Source of the DNA: Alectryocaccobium sp964389285
GTDB taxonomy: Bacteria > Bacillota > Clostridia > Lachnospirales > Lachnospiraceae
Assembly (NCBI GenBank): GCA_964389285.1
Contig: CAYMCZ010000001.1
Location: 285,508-349,507, forward strand
Direction: 5' to 3'
Length of the DNA: 64,000 nucleotides
In this document: positions 1-7,877 of the stretch, in pieces
Layout of the letters: the number at the start of each line of letters is the position of its first letter
Position numbering within the stretch: position 1 is the stretch's first letter
Position numbers and translations under genes: made by a program
Notes under the pieces: generated by a model
Told to the model about the DNA's origin: nothing
What the model saw: only the letters and a program-made list of their open reading frames with translations
Databases searched by the model: none

Positions 1-608
1 TCGTCAAATAACGCGGCCGCCCGTCCGAAATACAGATATCTTTCGTTTTTATATCCCACCATGGAATCCATCGTGTTTACGGCTTTATAAAAAAACCCTA
101 AAATCGGCCCGCCTATGGCAGTATATATCAATGGCGCGATAACCCCGTCGGATGTGTTTTCGGCTACGGTTTCAACAGCCGCCTTTGTTATCCCGATGTC
201 ATCAAGCGTCTTTGTATCACGGCCAACTATCATGGATACCGCACGCCTTGCTTTTTCCGTATTGCCGCATTTCAGCGCATGATACACTTTCATGCTCTCG
301 GCCTTAAGAGAACCCGCCGCCAGTATATAATAGGTCAAAACCGCTTCAACCGCGGTTCCGAACCATGGATTAATAAAATACGGTATCAGAAGTACCGCCG
401 CACATGCTGCCGCTGTAACAGCGCATACCATAATTACCAACAGCTTACCGTTCCTTAAATCCTTTTCCTTTATTCCCGTATGAAGCTTTTTATCGAGCAC
501 TGCGATTAGTTTTCCGATCAGACGAATCGGATGCGGCATGAAATGCGGATCCCCGATAAAAAGATCCAACGCAAAACCGACCGCGAGCGCAAGTATATGA
601 TATTTCAT
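1..608 (-). CDS. cbiB: Adenosylcobinamide-phosphate synthase, C-terminus cut by window edge
   Basis: CbiB/CobD joins aminopropanol (or its phosphate) to adenosylcobyric acid in late cobalamin synthesis; it is an integral membrane protein. About 202 residues are visible of a family of roughly 310. The start ATG at 608 gives an N-terminus MKYHILALAVGFALDLFIGD, followed by DPHFMPHPIRLIGKL, the diagnostic CbiB opening. Further on come the conserved stretches SMIVGRDT, AVETVAENTSDGVIAPL and NTMDSMVGYKN. Hydrophobic segments at about residues 5-18 and 55-80 fit membrane helices. The gene is read divergently from the ABC transporter and has its own good promoter. No cobalamin riboswitch is visible in the short leader. 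Family assignment is firm; the rest of the gene lies outside the window. Confidence 0.93.
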   Translation of the reverse strand, partial: MKYHILALAVGFALDLFIGDPHFMPHPIRLIGKLIAVLDKKLHTGIKEKDLRNGKLLVIMVCAVTAAACAAVLLIPYFINPWFGTAVEAVLTYYILAAGSLKAESMKVYHALKCGNTEKARRAVSMIVGRDTKTLDDIGITKAAVETVAENTSDGVIAPLIYTAIGGPILGFFYKAVNTMDSMVGYKNERYLYFGRAAALFD

Positions 609-650
609 GGGTCTGCTCTTCTCTCATGGCCTCTTTTCAAATTAATTTTG

Positions 651-679
651 ATTATACAACCCGACGGTTTGAGTGTAAA
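651..679 (-). promoter_or_regulatory. Sigma-A type promoter of cbiB
   Basis: On the minus strand TTTACA (679-674) and TATAAT (656-651) are separated by 17 bases, about 40 bases before the cbiB ATG. Confidence 0.7.
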
Positions 680-705
680 GAGAAAGAAGACCGGCGCGGT
701 GACTT

Positions 706-754
706 GCTGTCCGAACGGGACAGCCTTGTGCGAGGGTCCGTCTCGTGTTATACT
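706..754 (+). promoter_or_regulatory. Putative promoter of the ABC transporter pair with upstream hairpin
   Basis: TTGTGC (726-731) and TATACT (749-754) with a 17-base spacer point toward the ABC genes. Just upstream lies a perfect 7-base inverted repeat, GCTGTCC (706-712) with GGACAGC (718-724), that touches the -35 region and could be an operator. No regulator gene is adjacent, so the operator idea is only inference. Confidence 0.5.
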
Positions 755-809
755 TTCGAATAATACGTTGCAAGAAAGTCAGACACCGATACAGCCGCGG
801 AAAACACGA

Positions 810-2540
810 ATGAAAAACATCTGGTATTATCTGAAGTCATATAAAAAAGAAACGATATTGGCTCCGGTATTTAAAATGCTGGAAGCCTTATTTGAGCTGA
901 TCATTCCTCTTATCGTCGCAAGCATTATCGACATCGGCATCAAGGGTAACGACAGCTCATTTATTATCAGCCGCGGCACTCTTATGATAGTTCTGGGGCT
1001 TATCGGCACGGCCATTTCGATAACCGGACAGTATTTTGCCGCTAAATGCTCCACCGGCTCGTGCCGTATGATCAGAAAAGATTTGTTTTATCATATAGGC
1101 GATCTGACATATAAAGAGCTGGACGAGACGGGCACTTCACGTCTTATCACCACCATGACAAGCGACGTCAATCTAACCGAGCTCGGTATCAACCGTTTTC
1201 TGAGGCTGATACTGCGTTCTCCTTTCATCATCGCCGGAGCCACGATAATGGCTATGATGATAAATATAAAGATGTCAATTATTTTCTGGGTAGTTATAGC
1301 TATACTGATCGCCATGATATATCTCATTATGCATACCGTAACACCCATGAATCGCCGCGTCCAGGAACAACTGGAGCGAGCCACCCGTTCTTTCAGGGAA
1401 AACCTGACCGGAGCCAGGGTTGTCAGGGCCTTTAACAGACAAAAAAAAGAGACCGATGATTTCAATGAAATCCACAACACTCTCTACAAAAGGCAGGTAA
1501 AGGCTGGCACCATCACCTCACTTTTAAATCCTTTCGGAGCAGCCGTCATAAATTTCGCCATTATCATACTTCTCTGGAGCGGGGCGATAAACGTTGACAA
1601 TTCCCTGTTGACGCAGGGCGAGGTTGTCGCTCTGATAAACTATATGTCTCAAATACTCATTGAGCTTATCAAACTCGCAAATATGATACTGATGACCTCA
1701 AGAGCAGTGGCCAGCTTTAAGAGAATTCAGCAGATCATGGCTATGAGTCCTTCAATCACAGGCGGTGAAATACCGCTTGCCGAAGGCAGGCCTCTTGATA
1801 TAAAACTTAAAAACGTCTGTTTCGCTTACAACGAAACCGGCGGCAATGCCATAGATAATCTTAGCTGTCATATTCCGGCCGGAAGCAGGATCGGGGTGAT
1901 AGGCGGCACCGGTGCCGGAAAAAGCACCCTTGTAGCTTTGATAGCCGGATACTACCGTCAGAAATCGGGCGAGATTCTTATCAACGATCTGCCGGTTGAT
2001 ATTTACGACACTGAGAGCGTTCTGGACAACATTTCGGTGGCTCCGCAAAAAGCCGCTCTTTTCAGAGGTACTCTGAAAGAGAACCTGCTTCTGGGCAATC
2101 ACGACGCCTCCGACGAAGAATGCTACGACGCTCTAAGAGTCTCCTGCGCCATGGATTTCGTGAAACAAAAGGGGAGAGGGCTTTCTTTGTATGTGGATCA
2201 GAACGGGCAGAATTTCTCCGGAGGACAAAAGCAGCGCCTTACTATCGCCCGCGCCCTGCTTAAAAAATCCGGACTGCTTATTTTGGATGACAGTTATTCG
2301 GCCCTTGACTACTCCACTCAGGCCAAGATAAAAAACTCTCTGGAGAGCCGCGACAACACCCGCACGGTGATAACCGTTTCTCAGAGAGTGTCTTCAATAT
2401 ATAATTCCGACAGCATACTTGTTCTTGACAACGGAATCCTCGCCGGCTGCGGCAGACATGTCGATCTTTACAACAACTGTCCCGTTTACCGCGAAATCTG
2501 TCAGTCTCAAAATTTCAGGTTGGGGGGTGAATTCCGATGA
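810..2540 (+). CDS. ABC exporter half-transporter, degenerate-site subunit
   Basis: 576-residue type IV (MsbA/BmrC-like) half-transporter: a six-helix membrane domain (about residues 15-310) then a nucleotide-binding domain. Walker A GGTGAGKST is near 365-373, signature FSGGQKQ near 469 and Walker B LLILDD near 490. The catalytic glutamate after Walker B is aspartate (ILDDSYSALD) and the switch histidine is glutamine (VSQRVSS, about 525). These are the hallmarks of the degenerate subunit of heterodimeric exporters such as TM287 or BmrC. The start at 810 (MKNIWYYLK) is chosen because upstream in-frame sequence runs through the promoter and is unlike any transporter; no strong ribosome site precedes it. 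The stop overlaps the next ATG by 4 bases, implying translational coupling. Substrate unknown. Confidence 0.9.
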   Translation: MKNIWYYLKSYKKETILAPVFKMLEALFELIIPLIVASIIDIGIKGNDSSFIISRGTLMIVLGLIGTAISITGQYFAAKCSTGSCRMIRKDLFYHIGDLTYKELDETGTSRLITTMTSDVNLTELGINRFLRLILRSPFIIAGATIMAMMINIKMSIIFWVVIAILIAMIYLIMHTVTPMNRRVQEQLERATRSFRENLTGARVVRAFNRQKKETDDFNEIHNTLYKRQVKAGTITSLLNPFGAAVINFAIIILLWSGAINVDNSLLTQGEVVALINYMSQILIELIKLANMILMTSRAVASFKRIQQIMAMSPSITGGEIPLAEGRPLDIKLKNVCFAYNETGGNAIDNLSCHIPAGSRIGVIGGTGAGKSTLVALIAGYYRQKSGEILINDLPVDIYDTESVLDNISVAPQKAALFRGTLKENLLLGNHDASDEECYDALRVSCAMDFVKQKGRGLSLYVDQNGQNFSGGQKQRLTIARALLKKSGLLILDDSYSALDYSTQAKIKNSLESRDNTRTVITVSQRVSSIYNSDSILVLDNGILAGCGRHVDLYNNCPVYREICQSQNFRLGGEFR

Positions 2541-4279
2541 AAAGCAATAACCGCTCCACTATTGGAAAACTGCTCTCCTATATCAGGCCGTACAGACTTC
2601 TTTTCGTCATTTCCATACTTCTGACCGTGGTAACCGTTATGGCAAACATGATAATACCCATCATGTACGGAAAAGGCCTCGATCTTATAACAGGCCCCGG
2701 AAATGTAGATTTTAACGCCCTGATACACGTCATCCTGTTAATGGCAATCATTATACTAAGCGGAATGATGAGCCAGCTGATTACAGGATACATAAATAAC
2801 CGCATCACTTACAGAATAGTAAATGACATGCGCAAACAGACCTTTGAAAAACTCCAGCAGCTTCCCTTGTCATTTCTGGATTCAAAAGCAAGCGGAGAAC
2901 TGCTGTCCAGATGCATCACGGATATTGAACAGATATCCGACGGGCTTCTTATGGGCTTCACACAGGTTTTCAACGGCTTACTGACTATTTTATTTACCAT
3001 CGTTTTTATGGTTCGCATAAATCCGTTTATTACGATAGCCGTGGTAGCGCTGAGTCCGCTGACGTTTTTGCTGACCAAATTTATCGCCTCCAGAACCCGA
3101 AACATGTTTATGCTTCAGTCAAGCACAAGGGGCGAACTTCTCGGCTTTACAAACGAAATGCTCGAAAACAGCAAGCTCGTTTACGCTTTTAACCACAAAA
3201 AAGAAGCCCGCAGGACATTTGATGAGAAAAACGAACGTCTTTCTTCGCACACCTTAAAAGCGTTGTTCTTTTCATCCCTTGTAAATCCTTCCACGAGACT
3301 TATTTATTCAATGCTTTATGTTATCGTAACAATCTTCGGAGGTCTTTCGGTACTTAAAGGCGCAATGACCGTGGGAAGCCTTACCGCCATGCTCGGATAT
3401 ACAAATCAGTATTCAAAACCTTTTAACGAGATCTCGGGAGTTGTGGCGGAATTTCAGAACGCAATAGCCTCAGCCGCAAGAGTTTTCGAAATTCTGGAGG
3501 CCGACTCAAAAGAATTGATCGGAAATGATCTTGCGGACAGAAACTCAGTGCAGGGAGACGTGGCATTTAATAATGTATCTTTCTCTTATGACAAAGACGC
3601 CGATCTTATAAAAGACTTTAATCTGAAAATAAACGCCGGACAGCGTGTAGCCATAGTCGGACCTACCGGCTGCGGAAAGACTACCCTTATAAATCTGCTT
3701 ATGAGGTTTTATGACGTGGATTCCGGAAAGATATGTATAGACGGCGCCGATATAAATGAAATGCCGTACGAAAAGCTCCGCAGCCATTACGGCATGGTGC
3801 TTCAGGATATCTGGCTTAAAAGCGGAACGGTTTTGGAAAACATCGCCTACGGCAAACCGGGCGCTTCCCGCGACGAGATCATATCGGCCGCGAAAAACGC
3901 CTATGCTCATGATTTTATTACAAAACTTCCGGACGGATATGAGACTTACATAACGGAAGACGGCACTTCTTTGTCACAGGGACAGAAACAGCTTCTTTGC
4001 ATCGCAAGGGTAATGCTCACGGATCCGCCGATGCTGATACTGGATGAAGCGACTTCGTCGGTTGACTCCATGACCGAAATCAGAATAACGAACGCCTTTG
4101 ACAAACTCATGCAGGGCCGCACGTCCTTTATCGTGGCGCACCGTCTCTCTACGATACAAAATGCCGATATCATCCTCGTCATGAACAACGGCAAAATAAT
4201 CGAACAGGGCACCCATGAAGAACTGCTGTCAAGACAGGGCTTCTACTTCGACCTCTATAACAGCCAGTTTGCCGTGTAA
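2537..4279 (+). CDS. ABC exporter half-transporter, catalytic subunit
   Basis: 580-residue partner of the preceding half-transporter, with the same six-helix domain plus ATPase layout. Walker A GPTGCGKTT is near 375-383 and Walker B MLILDEATSSVD, with the catalytic glutamate, near 499-510. The switch histidine is present in IVAHRLSTIQNADI (about 535). Its signature is LSQGQ rather than LSGGQ. In heterodimeric exporters the degenerate ATP site is built from the partner's Walker motifs and this subunit's signature, so the changes in the two genes fall in the same composite site and fit an asymmetric dimer. It is preceded by a GGGGTG ribosome site inside the upstream gene. Probable drug, lipid or peptide export; substrate not predictable. 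Confidence 0.92.
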   Translation: MKSNNRSTIGKLLSYIRPYRLLFVISILLTVVTVMANMIIPIMYGKGLDLITGPGNVDFNALIHVILLMAIIILSGMMSQLITGYINNRITYRIVNDMRKQTFEKLQQLPLSFLDSKASGELLSRCITDIEQISDGLLMGFTQVFNGLLTILFTIVFMVRINPFITIAVVALSPLTFLLTKFIASRTRNMFMLQSSTRGELLGFTNEMLENSKLVYAFNHKKEARRTFDEKNERLSSHTLKALFFSSLVNPSTRLIYSMLYVIVTIFGGLSVLKGAMTVGSLTAMLGYTNQYSKPFNEISGVVAEFQNAIASAARVFEILEADSKELIGNDLADRNSVQGDVAFNNVSFSYDKDADLIKDFNLKINAGQRVAIVGPTGCGKTTLINLLMRFYDVDSGKICIDGADINEMPYEKLRSHYGMVLQDIWLKSGTVLENIAYGKPGASRDEIISAAKNAYAHDFITKLPDGYETYITEDGTSLSQGQKQLLCIARVMLTDPPMLILDEATSSVDSMTEIRITNAFDKLMQGRTSFIVAHRLSTIQNADIILVMNNGKIIEQGTHEELLSRQGFYFDLYNSQFAV

Positions 4280-4332
4280 ATCAGAAAACATATACCGACA
4301 GTCATTGACTCTTTGCAAGTTATCAAAAACCC

Positions 4333-5985
4333 TTACATCTGCTGCAATGCCCCGATCAGCGGAGGTATCAGCTGCTTTTTACGTGAAACGACATTATCCA
4401 GCAGACAGCTTCCGTCTTTCGCCTCTTTTCCAAATGCGTTTTCAAGAGCCGCATCCGCTCCCTTTCCGAAAAATATCACTTCCGACGACTCATCCAGAAT
4501 ATTGGTAAGCATCAAAAACACCATATCCAGTCTGTTTTCTCTGCACTCGTCCATAAGTTCCGGCATGAGACGCGCCTTAACATCGGCCACATCCTCCGCC
4601 GACATGAGATTAACCTGTCCCACGCCGAAATCAATATCGCCGGCATTAAATGTTTTGAAATCCTGATAAAATATTTCTTTTGTTGTTTTATTTTTCAGAT
4701 TGCTGCCCGCACGGAACATGGTCTGCGCATATTTTTCCATATCATCTATACCGGCGAGCGCGGCAAGCGCTTCAGCCGCGGCTATATCCGCGCCCGTACA
4801 CGTGGGCGATCTGAAAATCAGAGTGTCCGAAAGAATGGCTGAACAAAGGAGCCCCGCAATTCTTTCCGGAATCTCAACATGATTTTCACGGAACATATTA
4901 TAAATAATGGTAGCCGTACAGCCTACGGGATGATTTCTGAAAAGCACGGGAGAAACGGTCTCAAGCGAACCGAGTTTATGATGATCTATTATCTCCAGAA
5001 TCTCCGCGTCCGCTATATTGTCAACCGCCTGGCTTTTTTCGTTGTGATCCACCATAATGATCTTCTTTTTGGGACAGCCTATCAGCTCGCGCCTGGAAAT
5101 CATACCCTCGTATCTGCCTTTCGAGTCAAGCACGGGGTATTCCCTGAAACGTGTTTTGGAAGAAATCTCATTTACGTCGTCAACCTTGTCGTCTTTGGTA
5201 AATGTCACGATATTTTCGGATATCATCAGATGCTTCACCGGCATGGACTGATTGATGAGTTTTGCGATCTTATATGTGTCATATACGCTTGTAATAACAG
5301 TGCAGCCCGTCTTTTTGGCCGCCTCAATTACTTCCGGGGCGATCTTTGCGGCAAGTCCCACAACTATGCAGCTTGCGTTCATCTCAATGAGCGAAAGAAG
5401 TTCTTCCGTCCTGTTGCCCGTAATAACAAGATCATTTTCGCTTATTACGGTTTCCATAAGATCTGTGCCAAAAGCTCCGATCCTTACGTTTCCCTGATCA
5501 AAACATCCTCTTTCATCTCCGGAAAGTATGATCCCGTCCAGAGTTTCGGCTATGCTTTTATATGTGGGAGATGCCTTTGACAAAGCTTCGCTTCCCGAAT
5601 CATCCATATATGCATTTGCGATATCCTTTACCGAAATAATTCCTTTAAGTCTCCTTGCCTCATCTGCCACCGGAAGGGTTGCGGCTCCCGTTGAACCCAT
5701 TTTTTCCCATGCCTTTTTTACGGAGATATCTTCCGTGACAGGCTCGGTCTCATGTATATCGATCTCTTTTACCTGGGTCCCGGCGTCTTCCAGAAACAAC
5801 GGCGCCTCAAATCCGAAATAATTGAGCACAAACACCGTTTCTTCATTGAGCGAGCCGGCACGGGCCGGCTCGTATATTCCTTCCGATATCTGGTTTTTCA
5901 GATAACTGTATCCTATGGCCGAACAGACGGAGTCCGTATCCGGATTTTTATGTCCGATAACATAACACCTGTTTGTTTTTTTCAT
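4333..5985 (-). CDS. ppaC: Manganese-dependent inorganic pyrophosphatase with CBS/DRTGG regulatory insert
   Basis: Family II (DHH) pyrophosphatase, hydrolysing PPi to phosphate in the cytoplasm. 550 residues against about 310 for the plain enzyme, because a regulatory insert of two CBS domains flanking a DRTGG domain (about residues 70-305) interrupts the catalytic DHH part. Metal-ligand motif GHKNPDTDS (residues 11-19), VDHNE (about 312) and the family DHH motif in IIDHHKLGS are all present; the C-terminal DHHA2 part follows. CBS-containing members are known to be regulated by adenine nucleotides. It is the last gene of a run with gpx upstream by 15 bases, so it is probably cotranscribed with trxB-trxA-gpx. 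The ABC exporter converges on it. Confidence 0.94.
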   Translation of the reverse strand: MKKTNRCYVIGHKNPDTDSVCSAIGYSYLKNQISEGIYEPARAGSLNEETVFVLNYFGFEAPLFLEDAGTQVKEIDIHETEPVTEDISVKKAWEKMGSTGAATLPVADEARRLKGIISVKDIANAYMDDSGSEALSKASPTYKSIAETLDGIILSGDERGCFDQGNVRIGAFGTDLMETVISENDLVITGNRTEELLSLIEMNASCIVVGLAAKIAPEVIEAAKKTGCTVITSVYDTYKIAKLINQSMPVKHLMISENIVTFTKDDKVDDVNEISSKTRFREYPVLDSKGRYEGMISRRELIGCPKKKIIMVDHNEKSQAVDNIADAEILEIIDHHKLGSLETVSPVLFRNHPVGCTATIIYNMFRENHVEIPERIAGLLCSAILSDTLIFRSPTCTGADIAAAEALAALAGIDDMEKYAQTMFRAGSNLKNKTTKEIFYQDFKTFNAGDIDFGVGQVNLMSAEDVADVKARLMPELMDECRENRLDMVFLMLTNILDESSEVIFFGKGADAALENAFGKEAKDGSCLLDNVVSRKKQLIPPLIGALQQM

Positions 5986-6000
5986 ATTCCCCCCCCTGTA

Positions 6001-6558
6001 TCAACCTGTTTTCTTTGAAATGAGTTTTTCAATTTTCTCTCTTACCTGACCCATATCGGCAGTCGGCTCGAAGCGTGCTACCACGTCACCTTCCCTGTCC
6101 ACCAAAAACTTTGTAAAGTTCCATTTGATTTCCGGATTGTCTTTATAATCTTTATCTATTTTTTTAAGCAAAATGCTCATGGCCATGGCTTTGGGACCGT
6201 TCCCGAAGCCTTCAAAGCCTTTTTTTGTTTTCAGATAATTAAATAAAGGAAGGGCATTTTCGCCGTTTACGTCAGACTTTTTCATCTGAGGGAATTGCGT
6301 GTTATACTTAAGAGTACAGAACTCATGTATTTCCTCATCGGTTCCCGGCGTCTGACCGGCAAACTGGTTGCAGGGCACGTCAATTATCTCAAGCCCCCTG
6401 TCGTGAAACTCTTCGTACATTTCCTCAAGCGCCTTATATTGCGGGGTGAATCCGCAGCCTGTAGCGGTATTGACTATAAGAATGACTTTTCCGCGGTACT
6501 CTTCCAGAGAAAGCTGCGTTCCGTCCGGATAAGGTACGCTGTACTGATAAATACCCAT
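6001..6558 (-). CDS. Cysteine-type glutathione peroxidase family protein (likely thioredoxin-dependent)
   Basis: 185-residue GPx-family peroxidase reducing hydroperoxides. Peroxidatic Cys35 is in NTATGCGFTPQY (cysteine, not selenocysteine), followed by the family CNQFAGQ motif (63-69), a likely resolving cysteine at 81 in HEFCTLKY, and WNFTKFLV near the C-terminus. Bacterial Cys-GPx enzymes with a second cysteine usually take electrons from thioredoxin, and trxA and trxB sit directly upstream in the same orientation. The start at 6558 is preferred to an upstream ATG because AAAGGAGATCTGTT precedes it at proper spacing. Confidence 0.92.
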   Translation of the reverse strand: MGIYQYSVPYPDGTQLSLEEYRGKVILIVNTATGCGFTPQYKALEEMYEEFHDRGLEIIDVPCNQFAGQTPGTDEEIHEFCTLKYNTQFPQMKKSDVNGENALPLFNYLKTKKGFEGFGNGPKAMAMSILLKKIDKDYKDNPEIKWNFTKFLVDREGDVVARFEPTADMGQVREKIEKLISKKTG

Positions 6559-6611
6559 AACAGATCTCCTTTCATCCTGCATGTATTTCAGCGTCTTTCG
6601 GGATCCCGTTT

Positions 6612-6923
6612 TTAAAGATTGCCCAAAATAAACTGTTTCAGGTTTTCTTTAGGCTGAAAACCCTGAGTTATGTCTATGGCTTTTCCGTTTTTGAAAAAAA
6701 CTATCGTAGGTACGGCGGTTATCATGTTTGCCTGCGCTGCCGCGGGATTCGCGTCTATATCGCAGCTGAAAAATTCAACCTGTCCGCTCATCTCTCCGGC
6801 GAGTTCATCAAATACGGGAGCCAGCATCTGACAGGGCCCGCACCAAGTCGCGCTGAAATCAACCACAGCTGCAGCGCTTTTTTCCACCGCCGATAAATCA
6901 TTGTTTTTAATTACGTTTATCAT
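6612..6923 (-). CDS. trxA: Thioredoxin
   Basis: 103-residue thioredoxin with the classical WCGPC active site (Cys28 and Cys31), the DFSATWCGPC strand-helix start and the conserved cis-proline region AVPTIVFFKNG. It is a general dithiol reductant, here lying between trxB and the peroxidase, which it probably feeds. The start at 6923 (MINVIKNN) is set by a strong CAGGAGG site; an in-frame ATG 63 bases upstream would add an unrelated basic extension. Confidence 0.95.
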   Translation of the reverse strand: MINVIKNNDLSAVEKSAAAVVDFSATWCGPCQMLAPVFDELAGEMSGQVEFFSCDIDANPAAAQANMITAVPTIVFFKNGKAIDITQGFQPKENLKQFILGNL

Positions 6924-6992
6924 TTTTTTCCTCCTGTAAATCTTATAATTTTTATATGTGAACGCATGCAGTAAAGCCGCGGACACGTCTGT

Positions 6993-7859
6993 TTATTTGT
7001 TTTTTATTTCAGACAGGTATTTTACGGCGGAAAGCGCCGCCACATTTCCCTGTCCCGCGGCTTTTACGTATTGATAAGGCTTTCCGGCCATATCGCCCGC
7101 CGCGAAAATCCCCGGTATGCTTGTCTCCATCATGAGATTTACCGCTATATGAGGGCCGTCGGTTTCGATCCCCGGGATCAGGCTTTTAGGCTGCACGGCA
7201 TCCCTCAAAACAAAAATACATGCAGCCTTATGCTCTCCCGTTTCGGTAATCAAAGTATCGGCTTTAAATGTGCCTCCTTTGATTTCGACGGGTTTTTCAT
7301 CTATGATTTTGATGTTTTCTTTGCTTTCGGGAAGTTTTTTCCCCAGAGGGAAATAAAGTACTTCTTCGGCCATCTCCGATAAAAAACCGGCTTCTTCGGA
7401 GGCTTCTTCGGCGTAACCGAGCACAGCCACGGTCTTCCCTTTATACAAAGCCCCGTCACAGGTGGCGCAGTAGCTTACGCCCCGTCCGAGATATTCGTTT
7501 TCTCCTTTAAGCGGCTTTGCCAAAGTTATGCCTCCCGCAGCTATGACGGTCTTTGCTTCGATGAATTCCGTCCCTGCCTGCAGGGCAAAATAATCGGTAT
7601 ATGTATATACGGCCGCGATCTTTTTTTCGGTAATCTCTATTCCGGCAAGTTCAAGCTGTTTTTTCAGCTGTGCCGCGAAATCCGCTCCGGAAACCTGAGG
7701 CAGTCCCGGATAATTGTCTATCCGGTGAGCGGACGAAAGCTTTTCGCTTAAGTTTCTGCTCCCGAACAGAATTATGTCTTTATTTCTGTTTTTTGCGGTC
7801 AGGGCCGCGGATATGCCCGCAGGCCCAGTACCGATTATGGCTATATCATATCTTTTCAT
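6993..7859 (-). CDS. Thioredoxin reductase-like flavoprotein lacking NADPH-binding motifs
   Basis: 288 residues, slightly shorter than standard TrxB (about 310). The FAD site IIGTGPAG (8-15), redox pair CATC (131-134) and C-terminal GIFAAGDMAG plus KAAGQGNVAA motifs are intact. The NADPH domain motif is not: where TrxB has GGGDSA, this protein reads VLGYAEEASEEA (about 146-157), and the following basic HRR element is replaced by LYFPLGKK. This matches the pattern of ferredoxin-dependent flavin thioredoxin reductase (FFTR) described from Clostridium. The electron donor is inference. The gene is 18 bases after the secreted Ig/transglutaminase gene and heads trxB-trxA-gpx-ppaC. Confidence 0.88.
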   Translation of the reverse strand: MKRYDIAIIGTGPAGISAALTAKNRNKDIILFGSRNLSEKLSSAHRIDNYPGLPQVSGADFAAQLKKQLELAGIEITEKKIAAVYTYTDYFALQAGTEFIEAKTVIAAGGITLAKPLKGENEYLGRGVSYCATCDGALYKGKTVAVLGYAEEASEEAGFLSEMAEEVLYFPLGKKLPESKENIKIIDEKPVEIKGGTFKADTLITETGEHKAACIFVLRDAVQPKSLIPGIETDGPHIAVNLMMETSIPGIFAAGDMAGKPYQYVKAAGQGNVAALSAVKYLSEIKNK

Positions 7860-7877
7860 AATATCTTTAATTATTTT

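Noticed and set aside
531..809. Upstream extension of the first ABC gene
   Set aside because: It covers both divergent promoters and has no transporter-like sequence; the membrane domain starts at 810.
609..809. Cobalamin riboswitch before cbiB
   Set aside because: The leader is only about 35 bases and lacks the B12-box region.
4879..5580. Plus-strand open frame of 233 codons
   Set aside because: Antisense to the well-conserved pyrophosphatase gene; no ribosome site or recognisable domain.
6001..6558. Selenoprotein possibility for the glutathione peroxidase
   Set aside because: The active-site codon gives cysteine and there is no in-frame TGA.
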